From Shimazuella kribbensis DSM 45090 (lineage in GTDB: Bacteria; Bacillota; Bacilli; Thermoactinomycetales; Thermoactinomycetaceae): a DNA stretch of 64,000 nt. The translations under genes were made by a program, and so were the position numbers. The DNA lies in NCBI RefSeq assembly GCF_000428065.1, contig NZ_ATZF01000011.1, forward strand, positions 112,189-176,188, in the 5' to 3' direction. Below the pieces are notes generated by a model. That model was not told where the DNA came from. It did no database searches and saw only the letters and a program-made list of their open reading frames with translations. Below are positions 8,262-19,448 of this stretch, one piece after another; the first letter of the stretch is position 1; each line of letters starts with the position of its first letter.

Positions 8262-8858
8262 GTGTCTAATCATTACTATTCGTCGAAACCGGAATCTAAA
8301 CACGAGAATCGAATGATTAAAGCAGAATTATGTGGAAGTGAACTGGCTTTTCGATCAGATGCTGGTGTTTTTTCTAAAAAAGGAGTCGATTTTGGAAGTA
8401 GGCTTTTAATCGAATCTGTTGTACTACGTGGTGATGAATATATCTTGGATCTAGGCTGTGGTTATGGTCCTGTTGGTATTGCTCTTGCTAAAGCAAATCC
8501 AAAACTCAAAGTACAGATGGTGGATATAAATGAACGGGCTACAACATTAGCAAGAGAAAATGCGAGATTAAATCATGTCACGAGTCAAATAGAAGTAAAG
8601 ATCAGCGATGGCTTTGAACAATTACAAAATCAAAAATTTGATGCGATTCTATGTAATCCTCCAATTCGAGTAGGAAAGGCGTTTATCTTTGAATTATTTG
8701 CAAAGGCTCGGAATCATTTATCAGCAGATGGATCATTGTGGATAGTGATCCGAAAACAGCAAGGTGCAGCATCAGCAAAAGAAGAGTTAAGCCGATTATT
8801 TGGTACGGTTGAACTGGTTACTCAAAAAAAAGGTTATTGCATATTTCTTGGTAGGTAA
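8262..8858 (+). CDS. ybxB: Class I SAM-dependent rRNA methyltransferase, RsmC-like (YbxB)
   Basis: Probable guanine-N2 methyltransferase acting on 16S rRNA. The 198 residues have motif I at ILDLGCGYGPVGIALAK (about residues 65-81), the acidic strand QMVDINERA, and the catalytic NPPIR motif (about residue 132) typical of N-methylation of a nucleobase amino group. The N-terminal methyltransferase-like domain of full RsmC is missing, as in the Gram-positive YbxB family. It sits between rplL and rpoB, its conserved place in Bacillus. Start is GTG with a GGGGG ribosome binding site. Confidence 0.88.
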   Translation: MSNHYYSSKPESKHENRMIKAELCGSELAFRSDAGVFSKKGVDFGSRLLIESVVLRGDEYILDLGCGYGPVGIALAKANPKLKVQMVDINERATTLARENARLNHVTSQIEVKISDGFEQLQNQKFDAILCNPPIRVGKAFIFELFAKARNHLSADGSLWIVIRKQQGAASAKEELSRLFGTVELVTQKKGYCIFLGR

Positions 8859-8879
8859 GAAATTATTAATTTCTACCTT

Positions 8880-8950
8880 ATCTGAGGTGCATAAGTGCAA
8901 CTAAACCTCTGTCTACGCCTGATGGCTTGCCAATCTCCAAGTTTTCTTTA
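8880..8950 (+). repeat. Dispersed intergenic element, copy A
   Basis: A 71-base element starting 21 bases after the ybxB stop. It begins TCTGAGGTGCATAAGTGC, contains GAGGT/ACCTC as a first hairpin (8884-8909), and ends with a CTTG...CAAG hairpin followed by TTTTCTTTA. The same order of blocks recurs at 60305-60377, and the last hairpin recurs at 44576-44600. It probably works as the ybxB terminator. Confidence 0.65.
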
Positions 8951-8960
8951 CAAAAAACAA

Positions 8961-8995
8961 TTGACACGTATAGAGGCTTGTGCTAGTGTTATAAC
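8961..8995 (+). promoter_or_regulatory. Promoter of rpoBC
   Basis: A perfect TTGACA at 8961-8966 is followed after 17 bases by TAGTGT (8984-8989) preceded by TGC, an extended -10; TATAAC at 8990 is further downstream. The 165 bases to rpoB contain no gene and make a long leader in which I recognise no known structure. Confidence 0.6.
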
Positions 8996-9160
8996 TTGCA
9001 GAAATCCTTTTAAAACGTTAAACAGTTTTGTGTTGGTTTATTTTTCCTTTTTTATGGTTATGATAGGTTAATAGGTTTTCTTTTAAGGTATCATCCGAGG
9101 TAATTTTTTTACCCATTTTCTTTTGGTTCTCTTGGATAGGGTATGAGGGGGGAGCTCATT

Positions 9161-12100
9161 TTGCTAGGTAAACTTGTCCAGTACGGTCGACGTAACCGTA
9201 GAAGTTACGCTCGAATTAATGAAATACTAGATTTGCCGAATCTGATAGAAATTCAACAACAATCATATGAGTGGTTTCTAGAGGAAGGCTTGCGTGAGAT
9301 GTTTCAGGATATTTCTCCGATTGAGGATTTTACGGGGAATTTAGTACTTGAATTCATCGATTACAAATTAGGCGAACCAAAATATAACTTGGAGGAATCA
9401 AAAGACCACCAAGTTACTTATGCTGCTCCACTGCGTGTAAAAGTGCGTCTAATCAACAAAGAGACAGGCGAAGTAAAAGAACAAGAAGTATTTATGGGTG
9501 ACTTTCCTTTGATGACGGAAACAGGCACCTTTATTTACAATGGGGCGGAACGTGTTATTGTTAGTCAGCTTGTACGTTCTCCTAGTGTGTATTATAGCAC
9601 GAAATTAGACAAGAATGGTAAACCAACATATACTGCCACAGTAATTCCAAATCGTGGCGCATGGCTAGAGCTTGAAACGGATGCAAAGGATATTATTTAT
9701 GTTCGGATTGACCGTACCAGAAAGATTCCTGTCACGGTTCTTTTGCGCGCCCTAGGATATAGTTCGGATGCAGAAATCATTGATCTTCTGGGTGAAGATG
9801 AATATATTCGCAATTCATTGGATAAAGACAATACAGGAAACACCGAAAAGGCACTCATCGAAATCTACGAGCGCTTACGTCCAGGTGAACCACCAACAGC
9901 TGAAAATGCTCGCGATCTACTATACTCAAGATTTTTTGACCCAAAGCGCTATGATCTTGCGAATGTAGGTCGTTACAAGATGAATAAAAAGCTACATATC
10001 AAAAACCGACTTTTGAATCAAAAACTTGCGGAGCATATTGTAGACAGCGAGACGGGTGAAGTATTAGCAGAAGCTGGACAAGTGTTAGAACGTCGTCTAT
10101 TGGATAAAGTTATCCCTTATTTAATCGGCGAAGCACCGTACGGTCTGCAAGAATATACAGTTCGCGGCGGAGTACAGATGGAACCAAAAGCGACGGAAGG
10201 TTTGGTTCGCCTACAATCTGTAAACATTCACTCTGCTAAAAATGATGACCAAATTATCAAAGTTATTTCGAATGCAGAAGTAGACCAAGAAATCAAGCAT
10301 ATTACACCAGCAGATATCATTGCTTCTATCAACTATTTCATTAATTTATTGCATGGTGTTGGTCTGACAGATGATATCGATCACCTTGGTAATCGTCGCC
10401 TTCGTTCAGTAGGAGAGCTTTTGCAAAACCAATTCCGTATTGGTTTATCTCGTATGGAACGAGTAGTAAAAGAGAGAATGTCTATTCAAGATGCAAACGC
10501 AATTACACCACAGGCACTGATCAATATTAGACCTGTTATTGCATCTATTAAAGAGTTTTTTGGTAGCAGTCAGCTATCCCAATTTATGGACCAAACCAAT
10601 CCATTGGCTGAATTGACTCATAAACGTAGATTGTCAGCTCTAGGGCCTGGCGGATTGACTCGGGAACGTGCAGGGATGGAAGTGCGTGACGTTCACCACT
10701 CTCACTATGGAAGAATGTGTCCAATTGAAACGCCAGAGGGACCTAATATTGGTCTGATCAACTCTCTATCTTCTTATGCACGAATTAATAACTTTGGTTT
10801 TATTGAGACACCTTATCGCCGGGTTGACCCAGAAACAGGTCGGGTGACGGCTCAGATTGATTACCTAACAGCTGATGAAGAAGATAACTATTACGTAGCA
10901 CAGGCAAATGCACAGATTGATGAAGAAGGAAACTTCCTGCAAGATTCCGTTACGGTTCGTTATCGAGATGAAACAATTGCTGTTCCAAAAGATCGAGTGG
11001 ATTATATGGATGTTTCTCCTAAGCAGGTTGTATCTGTAGCGACTGCATGTATTCCGTTTTTAGAGAACGATGACTCCAACCGTGCTCTGATGGGATCAAA
11101 CATGCAACGTCAGGCTGTTCCACTCTTAAAACCTGAGTCTCCATTTATTGGAACGGGTATGGAATACAAATCTGCTCGGGACTCTGGTGTTATGGTTCTG
11201 GCTCGTCGTGCTGGTATAGTAGAACGAGTAACAGCAGATGAGATTTTAGTTCGCCATGAAGCAGAAGTCGAGGGTCGTACTGTCAAAGGTGACCTTGATC
11301 GCTATCGTTTGAGTAAGTTCATTCGCTCCAACCAAGGTACCTCTGTGAACCAACGTCCAGTTGTGAAAGCAGGAGACCGTGTTGAGGTTGGGGATACCTT
11401 AGCAGACGGTCCGTCTACCGAACAAGGCGAAATGGCATTAGGACGTAATGTGGTTGTTGCCTTTATGACTTGGGAAGGGTACAACTACGAGGATGCTATT
11501 CTACTAAGTGAAAAACTAGTGAAAGAGGATGTTTATACCTCTATTCATATCGAAAAACATGAGTCAGAAGCAAGAGATACCAAATTAGGACCAGAAGAAA
11601 TCACCAGAGATATTCCTAACGTTGGGGAAGAAGCTTTGAAAAACTTGGACGAGCGCGGAATTATTCGTGTAGGTGCAGAGATCAAAGCTGGGGATATCCT
11701 TGTAGGAAAAGTTACTCCAAAAGGAGTGACAGAACTCACAGCAGAAGAAAGACTTCTTCATGCGATCTTTGGAGAAAAAGCTCGTGAAGTAAGAGATACT
11801 TCCTTGCGAGTTCCCCACGGTCAAGATGGCATCGTGGTGGACGTAAAAGTATTTACCAGAGAAAATGGCGATGAACTACCACCTGGTGTAAATCAACTTG
11901 TTCGAGTATACATCGCTCAGAAAAGAAAGATTTCCGAAGGTGACAAAATGGCTGGTCGACATGGTAACAAAGGGGTTATCGCCCGGATCATGCCAGAAGA
12001 AGATATGCCATTTTTACCAGATGGTACACCAGTTGAAGTTGTCTTGAATCCACTAGGGGTTCCATCACGGATGAATATTGGACAGGTTTTAGAAGTTCAC

Positions 12101-12727
12101 CTTGGTATGGCAGCCAAAACATTAGGTTTGCATATTGCAACTCCAGTATTTGATGGCGCCACGGAGAATGACGTATTTGAGACTTTGATCGAAGCTGGTT
12201 TAGAACCAGATGGTAAATTTGTTTTACATGATGGCCGGACAGGCGAACCAATGGAAAATCGTGTAACCGTTGGTGTGATGTATATGATTAAATTGGCTCA
12301 CATGGTTGACGACAAAATCCATGCCCGTTCAACTGGGCCATACTCCCTTGTTACGCAACAACCTCTTGGTGGTAAAGCGCAGTTTGGTGGACAGCGTTTT
12401 GGAGAGATGGAGGTATGGGCACTCGAAGCGTATGGAGCTGCATATACATTGCAAGAAATATTGACAGTGAAGTCGGATGATGTGGTAGGTCGTGTCAAAA
12501 CTTATGAATCGATCGTCAAAGGTGAAAATGTACCAGAACCGGGTGTTCCAGAGTCATTCAAAGTATTGATTAAGGAGCTTCAGAGTCTCGGGATGGATGT
12601 TAAAATTTTGGCCGAAAACGAAGAAGAGATTGAAATGCGTGAGTTAGATGATGAAGATGAGCCATCTAATGATCGACTTGGTTTTGAACTGGATGAGCAG
12701 GAAAATCGCTCTACCATGGAATCCTAA
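9161..12727 (+). CDS. rpoB: RNA polymerase beta subunit
   Basis: Catalytic core subunit of RNA polymerase, 1188 residues. The TTG at 9161 is chosen because AGGGGGGAG lies 7 bases upstream and the protein then starts [17 protein letters not shown], aligning residue for residue with the TTG-started Bacillus RpoB; the ATG at 9143 lies before the ribosome binding site. The rifampicin pocket reads [20 protein letters not shown] with Gln474, Asp477, His487 and Ser492, the sensitive wild-type residues. The C-terminal half has [11 protein letters not shown] and the [20 protein letters not shown] segment. Confidence 0.97.
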   Translation: MLGKLVQYGRRNRRSYARINEILDLPNLIEIQQQSYEWFLEEGLREMFQDISPIEDFTGNLVLEFIDYKLGEPKYNLEESKDHQVTYAAPLRVKVRLINKETGEVKEQEVFMGDFPLMTETGTFIYNGAERVIVSQLVRSPSVYYSTKLDKNGKPTYTATVIPNRGAWLELETDAKDIIYVRIDRTRKIPVTVLLRALGYSSDAEIIDLLGEDEYIRNSLDKDNTGNTEKALIEIYERLRPGEPPTAENARDLLYSRFFDPKRYDLANVGRYKMNKKLHIKNRLLNQKLAEHIVDSETGEVLAEAGQVLERRLLDKVIPYLIGEAPYGLQEYTVRGGVQMEPKATEGLVRLQSVNIHSAKNDDQIIKVISNAEVDQEIKHITPADIIASINYFINLLHGVGLTDDIDHLGNRRLRSVGELLQNQFRIGLSRMERVVKERMSIQDANAITPQALINIRPVIASIKEFFGSSQLSQFMDQTNPLAELTHKRRLSALGPGGLTRERAGMEVRDVHHSHYGRMCPIETPEGPNIGLINSLSSYARINNFGFIETPYRRVDPETGRVTAQIDYLTADEEDNYYVAQANAQIDEEGNFLQDSVTVRYRDETIAVPKDRVDYMDVSPKQVVSVATACIPFLENDDSNRALMGSNMQRQAVPLLKPESPFIGTGMEYKSARDSGVMVLARRAGIVERVTADEILVRHEAEVEGRTVKGDLDRYRLSKFIRSNQGTSVNQRPVVKAGDRVEVGDTLADGPSTEQGEMALGRNVVVAFMTWEGYNYEDAILLSEKLVKEDVYTSIHIEKHESEARDTKLGPEEITRDIPNVGEEALKNLDERGIIRVGAEIKAGDILVGKVTPKGVTELTAEERLLHAIFGEKAREVRDTSLRVPHGQDGIVVDVKVFTRENGDELPPGVNQLVRVYIAQKRKISEGDKMAGRHGNKGVIARIMPEEDMPFLPDGTPVEVVLNPLGVPSRMNIGQVLEVHLGMAAKTLGLHIATPVFDGATENDVFETLIEAGLEPDGKFVLHDGRTGEPMENRVTVGVMYMIKLAHMVDDKIHARSTGPYSLVTQQPLGGKAQFGGQRFGEMEVWALEAYGAAYTLQEILTVKSDDVVGRVKTYESIVKGENVPEPGVPESFKVLIKELQSLGMDVKILAENEEEIEMRELDDEDEPSNDRLGFELDEQENRSTMES

Positions 12728-12742
12728 GGGAGGAATGGCCCG

Positions 12743-15700
12743 ATGCTCGATGTTAACAACTTCGAATATATGAAAATAGGTTTAGCCTCTCCCGAAAAGA
12801 TCCGGTCTTGGTCTCGCGGGGAGGTCAAAAAACCAGAAACAATTAACTACAGAACATTAAAACCAGAAAAAGAAGGGTTGTTCTGTGAAAAGATTTTTGG
12901 CCCACAAAAAGATTGGGAGTGTCACTGCGGTAAATACAAACGTGTCCGTTACAAGGGCGTTGTTTGTGATCGATGTGGTGTAGAAGTTACTCGTGCAAAA
13001 GTACGTCGTGAGCGTATGGGGCATATCGAGCTAGCTGCTCCTGTTTCACATATTTGGTACTTTAAAGGTATTCCAAGCCGCATGGGATTGGTCTTGGATA
13101 TGTCTCCACGGTCTTTAGAGGAAGTCATTTACTTTGCGTCTTATGTTGTAGTAGACGCAGGTGCTACTCCTCTGGAAAAGAAACAACTCTTATCCGAAAA
13201 AGAGTTTCGTAGTTACCGTGAGAAGTATGGTAATGGTTTTGTAGCGATGATGGGAGCAGAAGCAATCAAACGCCTTCTTGCTTCTATCAATCTAGATAAA
13301 GAAGTAGACCAATTAAAAGAAGAATTAGTCACAGCACAAGGACAGCGTCGGAATCGTGCAGTCAAACGTCTGGAAGTATTGGAAGCTTTTCGTTCTTCAG
13401 GAAACAGTCCTGATTGGATGATCATGGATGTACTCCCTGTTATACCACCTGAAATTCGCCCTATGGTTCAATTAGATGGTGGACGTTTCGCTACTTCTGA
13501 TTTGAATGATTTGTATCGCCGTGTAATCAACCGTAACAACCGTCTCAAACGATTATTGGACCTCGGTGCTCCAGATATTATCGTGCAAAACGAAAAACGT
13601 ATGTTACAAGAGGCTGTAGATGCGTTGATCGACAATGGACGTCGTGGACGCCCTGTTACAGGCCCTGGAAACAGACCACTAAAATCTCTTTCTCATATGC
13701 TCAAAGGGAAACAAGGACGTTTCCGTCAAAACCTTTTGGGTAAACGTGTTGACTACTCTGGACGTTCCGTTATCGTCGTAGGACCTAACCTAAAAATGTA
13801 TCAATGCGGTTTACCGAAAGAGATGGCTTTGGAACTATTTAAGCCTTTTGTGATGAAAGAGCTAGTAGCAAAAGGTTTAGCACATAACATCAAGAGTGCG
13901 AAACGCAAAGTAGAACGTATTCATCCAGAAGTTTGGGATGTCTTGGAAGAAGTTATTAAAGAACATCCTGTGTTACTGAACCGTGCACCTACACTTCACC
14001 GCCTTGGTATTCAGGCGTTTGAACCAATTTTGGTGGAAGGTAGGGCGATTCGTCTACACCCACTAGTTTGTACAGCTTACAATGCTGATTTTGATGGTGA
14101 CCAAATGGCTGTTCACGTACCGTTGTCAGCGGAAGCACAAGCAGAAGCGCGTCTACTTATGTTAGCTGCACAAAACATCTTGAACCCAAAAGATGGAAAA
14201 CCAGTTGTTACTCCTTCTCAAGACATGGTACTAGGTTGTTACTATCTAACCATTCAAAAGACAGGAGAAAAAGGCGAAGGCAGTGTTTTCTATTCGATAG
14301 CAGAAGCGATTAGTGCTTATCATCATGGTTATGTTTCCTTGCACACTCGCATTGCAATACCAGTGAAATCATTACAGAAAACCACTTTTACTGAGGCACA
14401 ACAATCTTCATTACTTGTTACAACGCCAGGTAAATTGATCTTTAATGAGATTCTTCCAGAGAATTTCCCATATATCAATGAGCCAGGGAAGAAAAACTTT
14501 ACCGCTACACCTGAGAAATATTTCATCTATGAAAAAGGTGTGAATATTCCTGAGTTTATCCAAACTTTGGAGGAACCTGGAGCACTGACCAAGAAAGATC
14601 TAGGTGCTATTATTGCAGAGTGTTTCCGTCGTTTTGGCACGATGATGACTTCTGTTATCTTGGACCGCGTGAAGGCGCTTGGATATTCATACTCCACCAA
14701 AGCTGGTATCACCATGTCTGTATCAGACGTTATGGTTCCAGAAGCGAAGAAAGATATCTTGGCAGAAGCAGAAGAACAAGTTAAAACTGTCGTTAAGCAA
14801 TATCGTCGTGGTTTGATCACCGATGATGAGCGATATGAGCGTGTTATTTCCATCTGGAGTAAAACGAAAGATCGCATTACGGAAGTATTGATGGGCAACA
14901 TGGGTAGATACAACCCAATCTATATGATGGCATTTTCCGGTGCTCGTGGTAACGTCTCTCAGATCACTCAGCTTGCTGGTATGCGGGGTCTGATGGCCAA
15001 CCCAGCTGGTAAAATTATTGAGCAGCCTATTCGTACTAACTTCCGTGAAGGTCTGACAGTATTGGAATACTTTATTTCCACCCACGGTGCACGGAAAGGT
15101 TTGGCGGATACCGCACTACGTACCGCTGACTCAGGTTACTTGACCAGACGTTTGGTTGACGTTGCCCAAGATGTTATCGTTCGGGATGAAGACTGTGGGA
15201 CGGATAAAGGGTTACTTGTCAAACGTATCCATGATGGTAACGAAATTATCGAAGATTTGTATGATAGGATAGTAGGGCGTGTTAGTTACCAAACTGTTCG
15301 TCATCCACAGACAGATCATATCATCATTAGTCCTAACGAATTAATTGATGAAGAAATAGCTACCGAAATAATGGAAGCAGGAATTGAAACAGTTGTTATT
15401 CGTTCCGTTCTATCTTGCCGTACCAAACATGGTGTATGTAAAAAATGCTATGGTCGTAACTTAGCACTTGGAACACCTGTAGAGATCGGAGAAGCAGTAG
15501 GTATTATTGCGGCTCAATCAATTGGAGAACCTGGAACCCAGTTGACCATGCGTACCTTCCACACTGGAGGGGTAGCAGGAGACGATATCACCCAAGGTTT
15601 GCCCCGTATTCAGGAGCTATTTGAAGCGCGTAATCCGAAAGGTCAGGCTATCGTTGCAGAGATCGACGGGAAAGTCATTGAAATTCGAGAAGTAAAAGAT

Positions 15701-16354
15701 CGTCGTGAAGTCGAAATTGAAGGCGAAGTTGAGAGCAAGACGCACACGATTCCTTATGGTTCTCGATTAAAAGTGATCGAAGGAGACGAAGTTTCTTCTG
15801 GGGATGTTCTGACTGAGGGATCCATTGATCCAAAAGAACTACTGCGAATCAAAGGTGTCCAAGGTGTACAGGCATACATCCTGCAAGAAGTACAAAAAGT
15901 ATACCGCCTACAAGGGGTAGAAATTAATGATAAACACGTCGAAGTTATGATTCGACAAATGATGAGAAAAGTTCGTATCACAGATGCTGGTACTACGGAT
16001 CTCCTACCTGGTTCTGTTACAGATATTCATGACTATGAATCCTCTAACAGAAAGACATTACTAGCTGGTGGAGAACCTGCTGTAGCAAGACCAGTGTTAT
16101 TGGGTATCACCAAAGCATCATTGGAGACAGAGTCATTCCTATCTGCTGCTTCTTTCCAAGAGACTACCCGTGTTCTTACGGATGCAGCAATTAAAGGGAA
16201 GGTAGATAAGCTTCTCGGATTGAAAGAGAATGTTATCATCGGAAAATTGGTACCTGCGGGTACTGGTATGACTCGCTATCGCACACTGGATGTTCAATTA
16301 GCTAATGAAGTAGCTGAGACGGTTGATGAAAAAGAAACAGTTTTAATTGACTAA
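12743..16354 (+). CDS. rpoC: RNA polymerase beta-prime subunit
   Basis: Catalytic subunit, 1203 residues. The N-terminal zinc ribbon has Cys60, Cys62, Cys75 and Cys78. The Mg-binding loop NADFDGDQM gives Asp449, Asp451 and Asp453. The bridge helix and trigger loop lie around [15 protein letters not shown] and [19 protein letters not shown], and the second zinc site is formed by the [14 protein letters not shown] region. GGGAGGA precedes the ATG. It is the last gene of the rpoBC unit: a strong terminator follows. Confidence 0.98.
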   Translation: MLDVNNFEYMKIGLASPEKIRSWSRGEVKKPETINYRTLKPEKEGLFCEKIFGPQKDWECHCGKYKRVRYKGVVCDRCGVEVTRAKVRRERMGHIELAAPVSHIWYFKGIPSRMGLVLDMSPRSLEEVIYFASYVVVDAGATPLEKKQLLSEKEFRSYREKYGNGFVAMMGAEAIKRLLASINLDKEVDQLKEELVTAQGQRRNRAVKRLEVLEAFRSSGNSPDWMIMDVLPVIPPEIRPMVQLDGGRFATSDLNDLYRRVINRNNRLKRLLDLGAPDIIVQNEKRMLQEAVDALIDNGRRGRPVTGPGNRPLKSLSHMLKGKQGRFRQNLLGKRVDYSGRSVIVVGPNLKMYQCGLPKEMALELFKPFVMKELVAKGLAHNIKSAKRKVERIHPEVWDVLEEVIKEHPVLLNRAPTLHRLGIQAFEPILVEGRAIRLHPLVCTAYNADFDGDQMAVHVPLSAEAQAEARLLMLAAQNILNPKDGKPVVTPSQDMVLGCYYLTIQKTGEKGEGSVFYSIAEAISAYHHGYVSLHTRIAIPVKSLQKTTFTEAQQSSLLVTTPGKLIFNEILPENFPYINEPGKKNFTATPEKYFIYEKGVNIPEFIQTLEEPGALTKKDLGAIIAECFRRFGTMMTSVILDRVKALGYSYSTKAGITMSVSDVMVPEAKKDILAEAEEQVKTVVKQYRRGLITDDERYERVISIWSKTKDRITEVLMGNMGRYNPIYMMAFSGARGNVSQITQLAGMRGLMANPAGKIIEQPIRTNFREGLTVLEYFISTHGARKGLADTALRTADSGYLTRRLVDVAQDVIVRDEDCGTDKGLLVKRIHDGNEIIEDLYDRIVGRVSYQTVRHPQTDHIIISPNELIDEEIATEIMEAGIETVVIRSVLSCRTKHGVCKKCYGRNLALGTPVEIGEAVGIIAAQSIGEPGTQLTMRTFHTGGVAGDDITQGLPRIQELFEARNPKGQAIVAEIDGKVIEIREVKDRREVEIEGEVESKTHTIPYGSRLKVIEGDEVSSGDVLTEGSIDPKELLRIKGVQGVQAYILQEVQKVYRLQGVEINDKHVEVMIRQMMRKVRITDAGTTDLLPGSVTDIHDYESSNRKTLLAGGEPAVARPVLLGITKASLETESFLSAASFQETTRVLTDAAIKGKVDKLLGLKENVIIGKLVPAGTGMTRYRTLDVQLANEVAETVDEKETVLID

Positions 16355-16362
16355 TTATTAGT

Positions 16363-16398
16363 GAACAGAGGTTCGTTATGAACCTCTGTTCTTTTTTA
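16363..16398 (+). terminator. Terminator after rpoC
   Basis: GAACAGAGGTTC (16363-16374) and GAACCTCTGTTC (16380-16391) form a perfect 12-bp stem with a 5-base loop, followed by TTTTTT. Confidence 0.9.
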
Positions 16399-16608
16399 TG
16401 AATTGGTTCAACAATAGAAGAGTATTTGTATGTAAAGCAATGCAGATAGTCTTACTTGTCTTAACTTTTCTTTCGTATTACGATGGAGCTGTTGATTTTC
16501 TTATATATAAAAAGAAAACTTTATTTCGAGTCATTAAATTCCTTCTATAATTTTCAATTCAACTCCTTGCTTTACAAATAAATTAGGGAAAGAGGTGTAA
16601 AGTGGTAG

Positions 16609-17250
16609 ATGAGGATTAAAATACTTTTAGCAGATGACAATGCATTTATTAGGGAAGGTATGAAAATTATATTAACTACCTATGACGAGTTTGATATCTT
16701 AGGCATGGTTAAAGATGGGCAAGAGGCATTTGAATATTGTAAAAACCATGATGTTGATATAGCATTGTTAGATGTTCGAATGCCAAATATGAATGGTGTG
16801 GAAGCAACGAAATTAATTGCCGCACACACCACAACAAAACCGTTAATTTTGACAACTTTTGATGATGATGAGTATATTTTAGAGGCTATCAAAAATGGGG
16901 CTAAAGGATACTTGCTGAAAAATACTGATCCTGAGCATATTCGTGATGCTATCAGAAGTGTCTACAATGGTCATAGCATTATACAAGATGTGATATTAGA
17001 AAAAATAAAGAGCAATTTAACTGTAACAAATGAAGAAGTAACGAAGATCGATACAAGCTCTTTTACCCAAAGGGAACTTAGTATTCTAGCACTCATTTCA
17101 AAAGGATACTCCAATAAAGAAATTTCCAAACAAATATTTATCTCAGAAGGTACGATTGCGAATAATGTCTCTTCTATTTTGGGGAAAACAGGGCTAGAAC
17201 ATAGAACACAGCTCGCCATTTATTATTTGACAGGTAAAGTAAGTAAATGA
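16609..17250 (+). CDS. NarL/LuxR-family response regulator (LnrK/DesR-like)
   Basis: DNA-binding regulator of the downstream exporter. The 213 residues start with the receiver domain: acidic pair Asp9-Asp10, phosphoacceptor Asp55 in ALLDVRMPNMNG, the Thr of ILTTF and the Lys of YLLKN. The C-terminal LuxR helix-turn-helix reads FTQRELSILALISKGYSNKEIS, then SEGTIANNVSSILGK. ATG start; it overlaps the kinase gene by ATGA. The set regulator-kinase-ATPase-permease-permease resembles lnrJKLMN (yfiJKLMN) of B. subtilis, which responds to linearmycin-type polyenes. The ligand here is unknown. Confidence 0.88.
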   Translation: MRIKILLADDNAFIREGMKIILTTYDEFDILGMVKDGQEAFEYCKNHDVDIALLDVRMPNMNGVEATKLIAAHTTTKPLILTTFDDDEYILEAIKNGAKGYLLKNTDPEHIRDAIRSVYNGHSIIQDVILEKIKSNLTVTNEEVTKIDTSSFTQRELSILALISKGYSNKEISKQIFISEGTIANNVSSILGKTGLEHRTQLAIYYLTGKVSK

Positions 17251-18362
17251 GGAACATTATCGAATCTAGAATTATTCTCAATAAGCTTCTATTACTTGGG
17301 TACATTGCCTTTAGCGAAATTGGTTCCAAATCAGTCCAGACATCAGTAATCGTACTCTTGTTACTTTTATATTTTTCGATAAATATGACAATTCCCATCA
17401 CCAAATGGGAATTAGGTAAAAAATCTTTGGTGATCCTATCCATGGTTTTCATTGGTGTTTGTTTTGTTTTTGTTGACAGTTTTTTCATCATTCTTTTACC
17501 CATCAACTTATATGAATATATTGTATATTATATCCGTAAAAAGTGGATTGTTTTGGCGTTGACACTCCTACCGGTGTTATTTGTAACAGAAAGTGATCGG
17601 TTAATCTATGTATTGGTGAGTGTGTTTAGTTTTTTGGTGTTTGTTATGGAAATACAGGCGATGCAGAGATTAGAAAATTATGAAGTGCAAAATGACCGAA
17701 TGAGAATAAAAATACAGAAACTGCAAAAACAGTTACATGATAATGATGAATATATCAAGCAATCAAAGTACACTTTTCAATTGGAAGAAAGAAACCGCCT
17801 CTCACAAGATATCCATGATAAGATTGGGCACTCCATGACGAGTGCTTTAATTCAAATGGAAGCAGCAAAGAGTTTATTGGTTAAAGATCGTGAAAAATCA
17901 AATGAACTATTACAAAATGCAATTAACATTTCAAAGGATGGCATTGAAAAAATCAGAGTCACACTAAAAGATATCAAACCAGCAACACAACAAATGGGAA
18001 TACAACGTATTCGATTATTTTTAGATGATTTTACTGCGAAGCAGGGTCTTCAAACTTCTCTTCTCCATAAAGGGGATGTTGAAATGATTTCACCACTTCA
18101 ATGGAAAGTAATCTATGAAAATATTAGAGAGAGCCTAACCAATACAATGAAATACGCGAACGCTTCTGTAGTTTCGATAGAGATTCATGTATTGAATCGG
18201 ATGTTGAAAGTGGAAGTGAAAGATAATGGTACTGGTTCAAGCAATATGAAGAAAGGAATAGGAATTTCGGGAATGGAAGAGCGAATCGCCTCGATCAATG
18301 GCACGATTATTGTGGATGGTTCGAATGGATTTTCTGTAACGATGTTATTTCCCTTACCATAA
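17247..18362 (+). CDS. Membrane sensor histidine kinase, HisKA_3 type (LnrJ/DesK-like)
   Basis: Partner of the preceding response regulator. The first 135 residues form four to five hydrophobic segments, so the sensor is within the membrane, without a large external domain. A coiled coil (about 140-180) leads to the H-box RLSQDIHDKIGHSMTSAL with His190 as phosphorylation site. The ATPase domain has NIRESLTNTMKYANA (N-box) and GIGISGMEERI (G-box). 371 residues, ATG overlapping the regulator stop. Confidence 0.88.
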   Translation: MRNIIESRIILNKLLLLGYIAFSEIGSKSVQTSVIVLLLLLYFSINMTIPITKWELGKKSLVILSMVFIGVCFVFVDSFFIILLPINLYEYIVYYIRKKWIVLALTLLPVLFVTESDRLIYVLVSVFSFLVFVMEIQAMQRLENYEVQNDRMRIKIQKLQKQLHDNDEYIKQSKYTFQLEERNRLSQDIHDKIGHSMTSALIQMEAAKSLLVKDREKSNELLQNAINISKDGIEKIRVTLKDIKPATQQMGIQRIRLFLDDFTAKQGLQTSLLHKGDVEMISPLQWKVIYENIRESLTNTMKYANASVVSIEIHVLNRMLKVEVKDNGTGSSNMKKGIGISGMEERIASINGTIIVDGSNGFSVTMLFPLP

Positions 18363-18403
18363 GTGCGAAATCTCATGGTAGAAAAATGATAATTCTCATG
18401 TAT

Positions 18404-18446
18404 ATAGAATGAACTACAGCACTGTTTGTAGTTCATTCTATTTTTT
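18404..18446 (+). terminator. Terminator between kinase and ABC genes
   Basis: A perfect 15-bp stem (18404-18418 with 18427-18441), 8-base loop, then TTTTT. Expression of the ABC genes would thus need read-through or its own promoter; I see no convincing promoter in the 32 bases that remain. Confidence 0.85.
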
Positions 18447-18478
18447 ATAATGAAGGCAAGAAATGAAGAGGTGATCGT

Positions 18479-19414
18479 ATGAAAGTCTTAGAAATGAAGG
18501 GATTAACGAAAAAATTTGGTGATTTTATTGCAGTCGATAATGTCACACTAACTGTTGCAGAAGGGGAAATTTTTGGGTTTCTTGGTCCTAATGGCGCAGG
18601 GAAAAGTACATCCATCCATATGATTTCAGGTTTGTTACGCAGTACTTTTGGACAAATCAACATACTTGGGAAAGACATCGTCAAACATCGTAAATTTGCC
18701 AAGATGAATATTGGGATTGTCCCACAAGATTTGGCCATCTACGAAGATTTAACTGTATATGAAAATGTGAAATTTTTTGCCGGTCTATACGGATTGCGTG
18801 GCAGTAGATTGAAAGAGCAAGTTGCTGAAGCATTAGAATTTGTAGGTTTAAGCGATAAGCATAATAGTTACCCAATAAATTTTTCAGGTGGAATGAAGAG
18901 ACGGTTGAATATAGCATGTGCGATTGCACATCGACCAAAGTTACTCATCATGGATGAACCTACCGTAGGAATTGATCCACAAACTAGAAATTACATTCTC
19001 GATTCCATTAAAAAGCTGAATAAAATGGGAAGCACGATCATTTATACTAGTCACTACATGGAGGAAGTAGAAGAGATTTGTACGCGAATTGCAATTGTAG
19101 ATCATGGAAAAGTTATTGTGGAGGGAACAAAAGAACAGTTGCAGGCAGTTGTTACGGATAAAAAAGATATTTGGATCGAAGTGAAATCGAATAAAAATAT
19201 CAGAGCACAAGAGATTGAAAAAATCAAAGGAGTAGAATCGATACAAATCGATGAGAGAGTGATTAAGATTCATTCTGATATGGATATCAACAATCTTAAT
19301 CAAATCATCCAATACTTTTTGAGTAATGAAATCGAAATTCGTTCGGTTGAAGAGAAATCATCTAATTTAGAGAATGTATTCTTAACCCTTACAGGAAGAA
19401 ATTTACGCGATTGA
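18479..19414 (+). CDS. ABC transporter ATP-binding protein (LnrL-like)
   Basis: Nucleotide-binding subunit of an ABC-2 exporter, 311 residues. Walker A GPNGAGKST at about 38-46, signature FSGGMKRRLN, Walker B LLIMDEPTVGID and the H-loop in YTSHYMEE are intact. The C-terminal 80 residues are the DUF4162-like regulatory part seen in drug-export ATPases. The two following genes encode the membrane subunits. Confidence 0.92.
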   Translation: MKVLEMKGLTKKFGDFIAVDNVTLTVAEGEIFGFLGPNGAGKSTSIHMISGLLRSTFGQINILGKDIVKHRKFAKMNIGIVPQDLAIYEDLTVYENVKFFAGLYGLRGSRLKEQVAEALEFVGLSDKHNSYPINFSGGMKRRLNIACAIAHRPKLLIMDEPTVGIDPQTRNYILDSIKKLNKMGSTIIYTSHYMEEVEEICTRIAIVDHGKVIVEGTKEQLQAVVTDKKDIWIEVKSNKNIRAQEIEKIKGVESIQIDERVIKIHSDMDINNLNQIIQYFLSNEIEIRSVEEKSSNLENVFLTLTGRNLRD

Positions 19415-19448
19415 TGTCGTTTTCGATTATACAAAGGAGGTTTATCTA

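Noticed and set aside
9143-9160. ATG start for rpoB six codons upstream
   Set aside because: The ribosome binding site lies after this ATG, and the TTG at 9161 aligns with Bacillus RpoB.
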